Notes: a model not told the origin generated them from the letters alone. A stretch of DNA of 13,031 bases from T1Sed10-7 sp047921175 (GCA_047921175.1 JBLRWQ010000079.1:1-13031), one strand, 5' to 3'. Positions 1 to 6,321 are shown, counted from the first letter of the stretch. A program made the numbers and translations.

Positions 1-1
1 G

Positions 2-646
2 CTGCCGCCCAACCGGCACGAGTACACCCTGCGGTTCCTCGGCGGCTACCGCATGAGCCTGCCGACGCACCTCCGCCTGCTGCTCGAGCGGTACGAGGTC
101 GTGGACGCGGCCCGCCGGGTCGTCGGGGTCGGCAGCGTCGGCACCCGCTGCTTCGTGATCGTGCTGCACGGCCGCGACGAGGACGACCCGCTCGTGCTGC
201 AGCTCAAGGAGGCCGGGCCGTCGGTGTGGGAGCCGTACGTCTCGGCGCGTCCCCCCCGCCCCCACGGCCGCCGCGTGGTCGAGGGCCAGCGCACGATGCA
301 GGCCGCCAGCGACCTGTTCCTCGGCTGGACCTCCGCGGTCGGCCCGGACGGGGTCTCGCGGGACTACTACGTGCGGCAGTTCCGGGACATGAAGGGCAGC
401 GTGGACGTCGAGGCGCTGGACGCGTCCGCCCTGGTGGCCTACGCCGGGCTGTGCGGCCGGCTGCTGGCCAACGCGCACGCGCGTGGTGGCCAGGCCGCGG
501 CGATCTCCGGCTACCTCGGCAAGGGCGAGGCGTTCGTGGAGGCGATGGTGCGGTTCGCCCACACCTACGCGGACGTGACCGAGCGCGACCACCAGCGCCT
601 CCTCGAGGCGATCGCGGCGGGACGGGTCCCCCACGACCCGGCGTGA
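2..646 (+). CDS. DUF2252 family protein, C-terminal part (5' end outside window)
   Basis: The reading frame is already open at the left edge and gives 214 residues before the TGA. The translation carries the pattern I associate with the C-terminal half of DUF2252 proteins: VVGVGSVGTRCFVIVLHG near residues 38-55, LQLKEAGPSVWEPY, a VVEGQRTMQAASDLFLGWT stretch near 93-111, and YYVRQFRDMKGSVDVE near 121-136. These proteins are usually a little over 400 residues, so about half is missing upstream of the window. The internal ATG at 53 lies within conserved sequence and is not the real start. The biochemical function of the family is not established; the fold is often described as kinase-like, which I cannot test here. 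The next gene is 113 bp downstream with its own promoter, so this is probably the end of its transcription unit. Confidence 0.88.
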   Translation: MPPNRHEYTLRFLGGYRMSLPTHLRLLLERYEVVDAARRVVGVGSVGTRCFVIVLHGRDEDDPLVLQLKEAGPSVWEPYVSARPPRPHGRRVVEGQRTMQAASDLFLGWTSAVGPDGVSRDYYVRQFRDMKGSVDVEALDASALVAYAGLCGRLLANAHARGGQAAAISGYLGKGEAFVEAMVRFAHTYADVTERDHQRLLEAIAAGRVPHDPA

Positions 647-685
647 GGTTGCTCGCGGCTGGTGGCGACCTCCATGCAACGCCTC

Positions 686-713
686 TTGCGCGGCGTCACG
701 GGCTCGCTACCGT
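686..713 (+). promoter_or_regulatory. Candidate sigma70-type promoter for the HTH gene
   Basis: TTGCGC at 686-691 and TACCGT at 708-713 are separated by 16 bp. The second fits the TANNNT -10 pattern common in actinobacteria. A transcript would begin near 720, inside the direct-repeat array, and reach the ATG at 760 with a leader of about 40 nt. Assigned by eye only. Confidence 0.5.
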
Positions 714-746
714 GAACCGTCCGAACCGCGAGAACCGGTGGAAACG
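714..746 (+). repeat. Four 9-bp-phased direct repeats (GAACCG iterons), candidate operator
   Basis: GAACCG occurs at 714-719, 723-728 and 732-737, and a degenerate GAAACG follows at 741-746. The phase is exactly 9 bp with variable 3-bp spacers (tcc, cga, gtg). The array starts immediately after the predicted -10 box and ends just before the Shine-Dalgarno sequence of the downstream HTH gene. Such an array suits a small HTH protein that binds head-to-tail, as described for BldC-type MerR-like regulators. Autoregulation is an inference. Confidence 0.6.
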
Positions 747-759
747 GAACGGAGTCAGG

Positions 760-1110
760 ATGGCCCGCACCGCAACGACCAGGCAGGTCGCTGCCGCCCT
801 GCACGTCCAGCCGGCGACCGTTCGGAAGTACGCACGTGAACACCGACTGCCGTACGACACGACGCCTGGGGGGCACCGACGGTTCAGCGTCGAGGAGGCC
901 CTCCACGCCGTGCTCGGCGAGCGGATCGAGGAAGTCCCGGGCGTCCACGACGACGAGGACCTCGTCGCGACGGTCCCGTACGTGCGTGTCGCACCAGTGT
1001 CGGTGAGCGATCCGATCACGTCCACCGCCCGCCTCACACCCACGACGGTCCGCATCCTCGACACCGCCCGCGATGTTGTGGACTGGTCCGAGGAGACCGT
1101 CGTTGTCTGA
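760..1110 (+). CDS. Excisionase/BldC-like (MerR-type) helix-turn-helix DNA-binding protein
   Basis: A 116-residue protein with an N-terminal winged HTH of the HTH_17/excisionase or MerR type at about residues 6-50. Visible landmarks are TTRQVAAALHVQPATVRKYA (recognition helix region) and TPGGHRRFSVEEAL, whose GGHRR(F/Y) wing motif is typical of this group. Residues 51-116 are acidic, look poorly structured and match nothing I recognise. The ATG at 760 is chosen because GGAG lies 5 nt upstream (751-754); the frame stays open far upstream but that part is a shadow of DUF2252. The gene ends 8 bp inside the next gene, so the two are translationally coupled. Likely role: transcriptional regulator or DNA-bending factor for its own operon, possibly through the phased repeats upstream. 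It could also be an antitoxin-like partner of the next gene; that is inference only. Confidence 0.85.
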   Translation: MARTATTRQVAAALHVQPATVRKYAREHRLPYDTTPGGHRRFSVEEALHAVLGERIEEVPGVHDDEDLVATVPYVRVAPVSVSDPITSTARLTPTTVRILDTARDVVDWSEETVVV

Positions 1111-1675
1111 ATGGTGGACCGCCACCTCCGGAGCCGGGCACCAACAGGGTGACCTCTTGCGGGACGTCCCGGTCGTCCACGTCGAGTCCGTCGAGGTGGC
1201 GGAGAACACGGCGTCCATCCAGTCCCGGGTCGAGGTCATCGACGGGATCATCGTCACCCAGACCTGTGACCTCGAGGATGACAAGATCGCCAACATCCTG
1301 CTGGCCCGCGTCACCACCTGGGCAGACTTCGCCGCGGCGCAGTTCGCTGCGGGCAACACCGCCGTCAAGGCCAGCAGCTTCCGCCGCAACCTCATCCGCG
1401 GTGACATCCCGCCGTTGATGCTCCTGCACGCGCGCGAACCCCAGCCACCGCTGGACTGGTCGATCGTCGACTTCCGCGAGCTCCACGTCGTCGACCGCGA
1501 GCGGCTCGACAGGTTCGTTGGCCAGACAGGTCACCGGCGGCGCCTTCGCCTGGTGTCCCCCTACCGGGAGCACTTCGCGCAAGCCTTCGCTCGCTTCTAC
1601 ATGCGCGTCGGCCTCCCCCACGACGCCCGAGCATTCGAGCAGGCCGGCGCCGTCGCCATCGAGCGTCTCAGCTGA
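1103..1675 (+). CDS. Conserved protein of unknown function, coupled to the HTH gene (TTG start)
   Basis: I prefer the TTG at 1103, which has AGGAG at 1091-1095 seven bases upstream and gives a 190-residue product starting MSEWW; the earlier in-frame ATG at 1073 has no such site. The start lies inside the last codons of the HTH gene (8-bp overlap), a coupled arrangement. Motifs that look conserved are QGDLL at 15-19, TQTCDLEDDKI at 52-62, and near the C-terminus SPYREHFAQAFARFYM at 152-167. I recall similar QGD.../(T/S)Q(T/S)CDL.../SPY.EHF...RVGLP proteins of about 200 residues as unnamed hypothetical proteins in diverse bacteria, but know no assigned activity. No signal peptide or TM segment is visible. 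Cys56 and Asp57 plus the C-terminal aromatic/basic helix could form a functional centre. The context (HTH partner, decayed TA locus next door) suggests accessory DNA. Confidence 0.8.
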   Translation: MSEWWTATSGAGHQQGDLLRDVPVVHVESVEVAENTASIQSRVEVIDGIIVTQTCDLEDDKIANILLARVTTWADFAAAQFAAGNTAVKASSFRRNLIRGDIPPLMLLHAREPQPPLDWSIVDFRELHVVDRERLDRFVGQTGHRRRLRLVSPYREHFAQAFARFYMRVGLPHDARAFEQAGAVAIERLS

Positions 1676-1701
1676 GGTGCGGCCGCGGCCGGCCATCCCC
1701 C

Positions 1702-1719
1702 GCTATCATATTGCTATCA
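1702..1719 (+). promoter_or_regulatory. AT-rich 11-bp-phased direct repeat, candidate orphan TA operator/promoter
   Basis: GCTATCA occurs at 1702-1708 and again at 1713-1719, an 11-bp phase, separated by TATT. The element is strikingly AT-rich for this sequence and contains TATCAT (1704-1709), a plausible -10 box. Elements of this style sit in front of vapB-type ribbon-helix-helix antitoxin genes. Here no antitoxin follows; the PIN-domain remnant begins immediately. Confidence 0.45.
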
Positions 1720-2085
1720 CTCGAGAGGGAGCGGCGGCGGCTGCGCGCCGATGCCGACGCGATGCTGGTCACCGTCGCGCACCTGGACGCCGAGGTCCTC
1801 TCCACGCTGGCGCACCTGCATCGCGCCGGCGAGTTGACGGCGGCCGAGGTGGAGGAGCTCCTCCGACGGATCTCGAGCATGGACCTGCGCCGGCTGCCCA
1901 TCAGCGCTCCGCTGCTGGATGCGGCGTGGCAGCTGCGGGCGAGCATCGCCGCGCGGGACGCGCTGTACGCCGCGGCTGCCCAGGGGCTGCGCTGCTCGCT
2001 CCTGACCACCGACGAGCGTCTCGCCCGGGCGGTCCCGGAGCTGGCGGTCGACCTGGGCGACGACGAGGGGTCGGTGGAGGGGTAG
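1711..2085 (+). pseudogene. VapC-like PIN-domain toxin remnant lacking its N-terminus
   Basis: The frame from about 1711 to the TAG at 2083-2085 reads as the last three quarters of a VapC-type PIN ribonuclease: VTVAHLDAEVLSTLAHLHRAGEL (helix with the conserved Glu), RRLPISAPLLDAAWQLR, ARDALYAAAAQGL, and LLTTDERLARAVP with the conserved Asp. The usual start, a short beta strand with the first catalytic Asp (pattern VVDAS...), is absent, so about 25-30 residues and one of the metal-binding acids are missing. No antitoxin gene precedes it. The TTG at 1711 lies within the operator-like element and is an unlikely start; the ATG at 1762 has no evident ribosome site and would make an even shorter product. 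I read this as a deletion-scarred, inactive vapBC locus. An alternative is a functional truncated PIN protein, which I think unlikely. Confidence 0.75.
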
Positions 2086-2090
2086 CGCGC

Positions 2091-3416
2091 TCAGCCCGGC
2101 TGGGTGCGGCGGTGCAGCAGGATGGCCAGCGCGGCCGCGAGCGCCATGCAGGCCGCCACCGCGCTCCAGGTGGTGACGAAGCCGACCCGCTCGATCAGGA
2201 TCCCGGCCAGCAGCGGGAACACCGCTCCCCCGCCGCCGAGCCCGGCGAGCATCGCGCCGGAGGCCTGCGCCGGCCGTCCCGGCACGAAGCGCACGGCGAC
2301 GAGGAAGACCAGCGCCGACCAGCCCCAACCGGGCCCGAGCGCCAGCACCGCACCGACCGCCAGTAGGAGCACCACCACCCCGGGTGTGGCCGCCACCTCG
2401 GTGCCAGCACCGGCGGCGAGCGAGGCGGCGAGCGCCAGGCTGGCCACCCCGACCGCGCCGGCAACGAGCAGCCCGGCGAGCAGCGGCAGGGGGCCGCGCG
2501 GGAGCCGGTCGGCCTGCCAGCCGGCGGCCAGGCGCACCCCGATGCTCACGATCGAGCCCAGCGAGAGCAGCAGCGCGGCCGAGCCCGATGCGAGCCCGGC
2601 GCTGACCCCGGCGGTGACGAGGTAGGTCGCGACCACGGCACCGGCGCCGCCGGCGAGCCCCGCGGAGACCGCCAGCAGCGCGAGCGCCCGACCGGGGCGC
2701 CCGGGGACGACCGGCACGACGACCGGTCGGGGCCGCGCCGCCGCGGCGGGCTCATGCTGCGGGTCCGTCGCGACCTCCGTCGCCGACGGCGCTGCCGGGT
2801 GCGGGGCCGGGGGGTCCGGGACCGCCAGCGGGGGCGTGCTCGCGACGGGCCGGTGCCCTGGGTCGATGCCGGCCGGGATCACGAGCGCGAGCATCACCGC
2901 CACCACCGCGATGGCGAGGAAGGGCACCTGCCAGGTCGCCCGTCCGGCCAGCAGCGGCAGGGCGAAGCCGGCGGTCATCGACGCCACCGCGACCGCGGTC
3001 TCCTTGACCCCGAAGGCGATGCCCTGCCGGGAGCGGTCGACCGAGCCGGTGATGGTCCGCGCGATCGACGGGTCGATGAACGCGATCGCCGCGCCGCCGA
3101 TCGCGAGCGCTGCGACCAGCTGCCAGCCGGAGCGCACCAGCAGGCCGGCGACCAGCCCCGAGGTCGCGACGGCCGCGAGCCCCATCCGGTAGCCGGTGCG
3201 TGCGCCCACCCGGTCGACGATGCGCCCGCCGAACACCGAGGAGACCGCCGCGGTGAGGAAGAAGGCGGACACCGCCCGACCGATCACGGCGGGGCCGGTA
3301 CCGAGGTCGGCGGTGATCTCCGGGGCGAACGCGCCGACCAGGAACGAGCCGACCAGCCCCGTCACGAGCGCCGCGACGACCACGGCCATGGGTCCGAGCG
3401 GCAGACGGTGGGTCAC
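2091..3416 (-). CDS. MFS transporter
   Basis: A 441-residue, strongly hydrophobic protein of the usual major facilitator length. The first helix is near residues 9-29 (LGPMAVVVAALVTGLVGSFL). After the second hydrophobic segment comes GGRIVDRVGARTGYRMG at about 63-79, which matches the loop 2-3 signature GxxxDRxGxR/K. A long Pro/Ala/His-rich hydrophilic stretch near 182-235 is the expected central cytoplasmic loop between the two six-helix halves. The start is GTG at 3416, which overlaps the TGA of the XRE-cupin gene by 4 bp (GTGA), so expression is coupled to that regulator. The substrate is unknown; the context favours small organic or amino-acid-like compounds, as inference. The stop is only 5 bp from the end of the convergent PIN remnant, with no room for a separate terminator. 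Confidence 0.9.
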   Translation of the reverse strand: MTHRLPLGPMAVVVAALVTGLVGSFLVGAFAPEITADLGTGPAVIGRAVSAFFLTAAVSSVFGGRIVDRVGARTGYRMGLAAVATSGLVAGLLVRSGWQLVAALAIGGAAIAFIDPSIARTITGSVDRSRQGIAFGVKETAVAVASMTAGFALPLLAGRATWQVPFLAIAVVAVMLALVIPAGIDPGHRPVASTPPLAVPDPPAPHPAAPSATEVATDPQHEPAAAARPRPVVVPVVPGRPGRALALLAVSAGLAGGAGAVVATYLVTAGVSAGLASGSAALLLSLGSIVSIGVRLAAGWQADRLPRGPLPLLAGLLVAGAVGVASLALAASLAAGAGTEVAATPGVVVLLLAVGAVLALGPGWGWSALVFLVAVRFVPGRPAQASGAMLAGLGGGGAVFPLLAGILIERVGFVTTWSAVAACMALAAALAILLHRRTQPG

Positions 3417-4033
3417 GGTGCGGCCGGACGGTTGGCGCGACCGGGCTCGGTGGCGTACTCGAGCAGCAGCACCGCGGCGGTACCGGGCTCGCTGGCCTCG
3501 TAGGCGTGGGCGCGGTCGCCGGCGAAGCTCGCGAGGTCACCCGCACCGAGGTGGACCGGGGCCTCCACGGGGCCGACCGTCAGCCCGCCGGCGGTGACCA
3601 GGACGTGCTCGACGGTGCCGGTGGTGTGCGGTGCGGCCTGGTGGCTCGGGCCCGGCTCGAGCGCGAGCTGGTAGACCTCGACGCGGACCCGGTGGCCGGT
3701 GGCGGCGAGCAGGTGGGCCTGCATGGCGCCGGACTCGCTGAGCACCTGCGGGCCCTCGCCCGCGCGCACCACCCGCACCGACGGGGCCGGTGGCTCCAGC
3801 AGATCCCCGAAGGGCACCCCGAGGGCCCGCGCGAGCGCCCACAGCGTCTCGATGCCGGGGTTCGCGTCACCGCTCTCGATCGCGTGCAGGGTCGACTTGC
3901 CGATCCCGGCATCCGCCGCGAGATCACCGAGGGAGCGGCCCGCCCGGGTCCGGAGCTCCCGGACCGAGGTGGCGATGCGCTGGCGCAGCTCACCCGCCGC
4001 GAGCTCCGCTCCCCCGCCGCCTGCCTCCAGCAT
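3413..4033 (-). CDS. XRE-family regulator with C-terminal cupin domain
   Basis: A 206-residue protein. An XRE/Cro-type HTH spans about residues 17-78 (IATSVRELRTRAGRSLGDLA, then GIGKSTLHAIESGDANPGI and ALGVPFGDLL). A cupin sensor follows at about 117-195, with His131, His136, Glu142 and His143 in the first motif region and a G-D-x-x-x-F turn near 165-170. The start is ATG 4033, preceded by AGGAGG nine bases upstream; the open frame extends to 4105 but that region holds a promoter/operator-like element. Proteins of this architecture commonly control small-molecule exporters and catabolic genes, and are often found beside azlCD. Here the gene is coupled to the MFS transporter and diverges from azlCD. 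The cupin ligand cannot be predicted. A 29-bp element at 4109-4137 lies upstream, consistent with autoregulation. Confidence 0.9.
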   Translation of the reverse strand: MLEAGGGGAELAAGELRQRIATSVRELRTRAGRSLGDLAADAGIGKSTLHAIESGDANPGIETLWALARALGVPFGDLLEPPAPSVRVVRAGEGPQVLSESGAMQAHLLAATGHRVRVEVYQLALEPGPSHQAAPHTTGTVEHVLVTAGGLTVGPVEAPVHLGAGDLASFAGDRAHAYEASEPGTAAVLLLEYATEPGRANRPAAP

Positions 4034-4108
4034 CCGTCCGTGCCTCCTGGTCGTGCCGGGACCCTGGGGCGTCCGCCTGGCGGTCGACGTCCCGAACCGG
4101 GCCAAGCT

Positions 4109-4137
4109 ACCGCACGGTACGTCCGCTCAACCGAACG
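4109..4137. promoter_or_regulatory. 29-bp conserved element, copy A (candidate operator)
   Basis: This stretch matches 4455-4483 at 25 of 29 positions in the same orientation with no gaps. Within it, ACCGCACG (4109-4116) and ACCGAACG (4130-4137) form a direct repeat spaced 21 bp apart, about two helical turns, with CGTCCG conserved between. It lies 76 bp upstream of the XRE-cupin start. On the minus strand a weak TTGAGC / 15 bp / TAGCTT promoter overlaps it, so a bound protein could block transcription. Confidence 0.6.
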
Positions 4138-4184
4138 GCGGCCGGCGCGGCAGGCCCGATCCCCCGCCCGGGCGGTGAGGCCCG

Positions 4185-4349
4185 TCAGCCCGGCGGCAGG
4201 TTCGGCATGATCCCCAGGATCGGGGGATCGCGGTACTCGCGCTCGTAGTCGATCTCCACCTCACGGCGGGCGAGCCAGCGCCGGAGCCGCTGCGCGGCGA
4301 GCAGGAACGCGAGGACCGACGCGACGACGGCGACCTGGATCAGGACCAT
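4185..4349 (-). CDS. Small single-pass membrane protein (54 aa), unknown function
   Basis: The product begins MVLIQVAVVASVLAFLLAAQ, a clear hydrophobic segment at residues 2-20. A basic patch follows (RLRRWLARR, about 21-29), then an acidic/aromatic tail EVEIDYEREYRDPPILGIMP and a proline-rich end. This positive-after-TM layout predicts an N-out, C-in single-pass protein. The frame stays open upstream to 4493, but that part is low-complexity Arg/Pro translation that overlaps azlC, so ATG 4349 is preferred; no strong Shine-Dalgarno is seen, which lowers confidence. It sits between the XRE-cupin/MFS unit and azlCD, and conserved elements lie on both sides. It could be an accessory subunit or regulator of one of the transporters. 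I recognise no family. Confidence 0.55.
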   Translation of the reverse strand: MVLIQVAVVASVLAFLLAAQRLRRWLARREVEIDYEREYRDPPILGIMPNLPPG

Positions 4350-4454
4350 GCCGGAGCAACCCCGCGACCGCGCCTCGCCTTCCCCCTGCCGGCCGCGGCC
4401 GGGGCGCCTGCGTGCCGTCGGTTCGACAGGCGGCACCACGGCGTGGTACAGCTC

Positions 4455-4483
4455 ACCGCACGATGCGTCCGTTCCACCGAACG
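4455..4483. promoter_or_regulatory. 29-bp conserved element, copy B (candidate operator)
   Basis: Second copy of the element at 4109-4137, with 25 of 29 bases identical. The same two half-sites ACCGCACG (4455-4462) and ACCGAACG (4476-4483) keep the 21-bp spacing. It lies 105 bp upstream of the small membrane protein gene (minus strand) and at the 5' end of azlC (plus strand), overlapping the ATG at 4463. Its position suggests that either azlC starts further downstream or the bound protein directly blocks azlC initiation. Confidence 0.6.
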
Positions 4484-5290
4484 AAACGACCACCCCTGGC
4501 CGACGACGGCCGGGCGTCCGCGCCTGCGCCCGAGCGCGAGGTGGCGACCGGTGCCACGCCCAGCTCGCGCGAGGTGGTGCTGGGCGCGGTCCCCATCGCG
4601 CTGGCCGTGGCGGCCTACGGGCTGTCCTACGGGGTGCTCGCGGTGGCGGCCGGCCTCTCCCCCGCCGTCGCGGTGGCCTCCAGCATCCTCGTGCTGGCGG
4701 GTGGGTCGCAGTTCGCCTTCGTCGGGGTGCTGGCGCTCGGCGGCAACCCGGTCGCCGGTGCGATCAGCGGGCTGCTGCTCAACGTCCGCTACCTCGCCTT
4801 CGGGCTCGCGATCGCCCGGGTGCTGCCGGGTGGGGCGCTCCCCCGGCGCGCACTGGACAGCTACCTCGTCGTGGACGAGTCGGTCGCGATCGCGCTGGGG
4901 CAGGCCGGCCCGGAGCCGCGCGAGCCGGCCGCACGGGCGCGCTGGGCGGCGCTCGCGACCCGACGCTTCCGGGTCGTCGGCTGGTCGGTGGTGGTCGGCT
5001 GGATCGGCGCCACCGCGCTGGGTGCGTACGGGGGGCAGCTGATCGCCGACCCGGAGGTGCTCGGGTTGGACGCCGCCTTCCCGGCGGGGTTCCTCGCCCT
5101 GCTCGCGCCGTGGCTCCGGACACGCCGCGGCCAGGTCGCGGCCGGGGTCGGGGCCGTGCTGGCGCTCGGGCTCACCCCGGTCGCCCCACCCGGGGTGCCG
5201 ATCATCGCGGCCGCCCTCGGCGGCGTCGTCGCGATGCTGGTGCCGGTCCAGCCGGTCACCTCGATGCCCGCGGACGGAGGCGAGGCATGA
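4463..5290 (+). CDS. azlC: AzlC-family branched-chain amino-acid exporter, large subunit
   Basis: The protein has the AzlC pattern: GAVPIALAVAAYGLSYGVLA (first helix), ASSILVLAGGSQFAFVGVLA with the characteristic AGGSQF, then GLLLNVRYLAFGLAIA and the LVVDESVAIAL motif, followed by further hydrophobic helices to the C-terminus. AzlC and AzlD together form a two-component exporter for branched-chain amino acids and related compounds (LIV-E family) in the inner membrane. The start is uncertain. ATG 4463 gives 275 residues but lies inside a conserved operator-like element and has a low-complexity N-terminus; GTG 4541 gives 249 residues, nearer to the family's normal N-terminus, and I consider it equally or more likely; ATG 4412 is least likely. 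No candidate has a convincing ribosome site. The stop overlaps azlD by ATGA. Confidence 0.9.
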   Translation: MRPFHRTKRPPLADDGRASAPAPEREVATGATPSSREVVLGAVPIALAVAAYGLSYGVLAVAAGLSPAVAVASSILVLAGGSQFAFVGVLALGGNPVAGAISGLLLNVRYLAFGLAIARVLPGGALPRRALDSYLVVDESVAIALGQAGPEPREPAARARWAALATRRFRVVGWSVVVGWIGATALGAYGGQLIADPEVLGLDAAFPAGFLALLAPWLRTRRGQVAAGVGAVLALGLTPVAPPGVPIIAAALGGVVAMLVPVQPVTSMPADGGEA

Positions 5291-5601
5291 CGCCGACGAT
5301 CGCCGCGCTGCTGCTGCTTGCGGTCGGCACCTACCTGCTCAAGGCCGTCGGGCCCGTCGCGGCGGCCGGACGGACCCTGCCGCCCTGGCTCGACCGGCTG
5401 GCGAACCTGCTCCCCGCCGGGCTGCTCGCCGCGCTGGTCGCGACCCAGACGGTGACGACCGGCACGCAGCTGGTCGCCGACGCCCGGCTGGCCGGGCTCG
5501 CCGCCGCCGCGGTCGCCGTGGCGCTGCGGGCGCACTTCGGCATCGTCGTGCTCGTCGGCGCCGGCGTCACCGCGGCCGTGCGCGCGCTCGGCTGGGCGTA
5601 G
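5287..5601 (+). CDS. azlD: AzlD-family branched-chain amino-acid exporter, small subunit
   Basis: A 104-residue hydrophobic protein of the normal AzlD size. Visible family features are an N-terminal helix (IAALLLLAVGTYLLKAVGPV), then LPPWLDRLANLLPAGLLAALVATQTV with the conserved Pro preceding the second helix, and two more helices to the end. It is the obligate small partner of AzlC. The ATG at 5287 lies within the ATGA overlap with azlC, so the two are translated in a coupled way at a likely fixed ratio. The gene stops 9 bp before the convergent rnhA stop; no terminator can be placed in that gap. Confidence 0.92.
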   Translation: MTPTIAALLLLAVGTYLLKAVGPVAAAGRTLPPWLDRLANLLPAGLLAALVATQTVTTGTQLVADARLAGLAAAAVAVALRAHFGIVVLVGAGVTAAVRALGWA

Positions 5602-5610
5602 GAGCGGCGT

Positions 5611-6321
5611 CTACAGCTCGTCGCGGGCCCAGGCGGTCGCGAGCGCATCCGCGTACTCGTTCCAGCGGTTGCCGGCGTGCGCCTTGATCCAGACCAGCTC
5701 GACCTCCGGCCGCTCCCGCAGGGCCTCGAACAGCGGACGGACCAGATCGAGGTTCTCCACCGGCCCGGTCTTGCGTGTCCAGCCGCGCCGCTCCCAGCCG
5801 GCCGCCCACTCCGTCAGGGTCCGCACCGCCAGGTTCGAGTCGGTGTGGATCGTGACCGGCGTGCCCGGCGGGACCAGCTCGAGCGCACCGGCGACCGCGG
5901 TCAGCTCCATGCGGTTGTTCGTCGTGTGCGGCTCGTGGCCGTGGGCCTGGGCGAGGACCTCGCCGCGGCGCACCCACACCGCGCCCCAGCCGCCCGGACC
6001 GGGGTTCGGGATCGCCGAGCCGTCGGTGAACACCCCCTCGTCGGGCCCGTCGGTGTAGCGCGTCAGGACCTCGGCGACGGTGAGGTGCTGCTCGCCGCCG
6101 CCGCGGGCCGGTTGGCGCGCCGCGGCGGGGCGGCCGCCGGGACGCCGCGAGGCCGCGCGCGCCGGCGGGCTGCTGGTCGCAGCGGAGGCGGTCGAGGTGC
6201 CACCTCGATGCGCGCGATGGCAGCGCGTGCAGCGCGACGGGGTCCAGCCGGGGAACCGCTCGAGCAGTGCCGGCGAGGGCGCGAAGGACGCGCCGCAGTC
6301 GACACACGTCAGCTCGGCCAC
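5611..6321 (-). CDS. rnhA: Ribonuclease HI with N-terminal zinc-ribbon extension
   Basis: Cleaves the RNA strand of RNA-DNA hybrids. With the start at GTG 6321 (AGGAG six bases upstream) the protein has 236 residues; an in-frame GTG at 6357 lacks a ribosome site. Residues 6-34 form a probable zinc ribbon (C6-x2-C9 and C31-x2-C34, with SFAPSPALLERFPGW between). A low-complexity Ala/Arg/Gly linker spans about 40-78. The RNase H domain runs from about 95 to the end: VFTDGSAIPNPGPGGWG (Asp100), NNRMELTAV (Glu139), IHTDSNLAV (Asp161), and AHAGNRWNEYADALA (His215, Asp225), so the whole DEDD set and the flexible-loop His are present. Classic RNase HI has about 155 residues; the extra 80 are the ribbon and linker. 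Third gene of a minus-strand operon, 56 bp after the small zinc-ribbon gene. Confidence 0.93.
   Translation of the reverse strand: MAELTCVDCGASFAPSPALLERFPGWTPSRCTRCHRAHRGGTSTASAATSSPPARAASRRPGGRPAAARQPARGGGEQHLTVAEVLTRYTDGPDEGVFTDGSAIPNPGPGGWGAVWVRRGEVLAQAHGHEPHTTNNRMELTAVAGALELVPPGTPVTIHTDSNLAVRTLTEWAAGWERRGWTRKTGPVENLDLVRPLFEALRERPEVELVWIKAHAGNRWNEYADALATAWARDEL

Noticed and set aside
1073..1102. ATG 1073 as start of the unknown coupled gene
   Set aside because: It would overlap the HTH gene by 38 bp without a ribosome site; TTG 1103 has AGGAG at ideal spacing.
4164..4175. CCGCCCGGGCGG as terminator of the 54-aa gene
   Set aside because: The stem has only four pairs with a GC loop and no U-tract; too weak to call.
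4389..4402. 14-bp CCGGCCGCGGCCGG palindrome upstream of azlC
   Set aside because: Simple G/C self-complementarity is expected by chance in such GC-rich DNA and no second copy or positional logic supports it.
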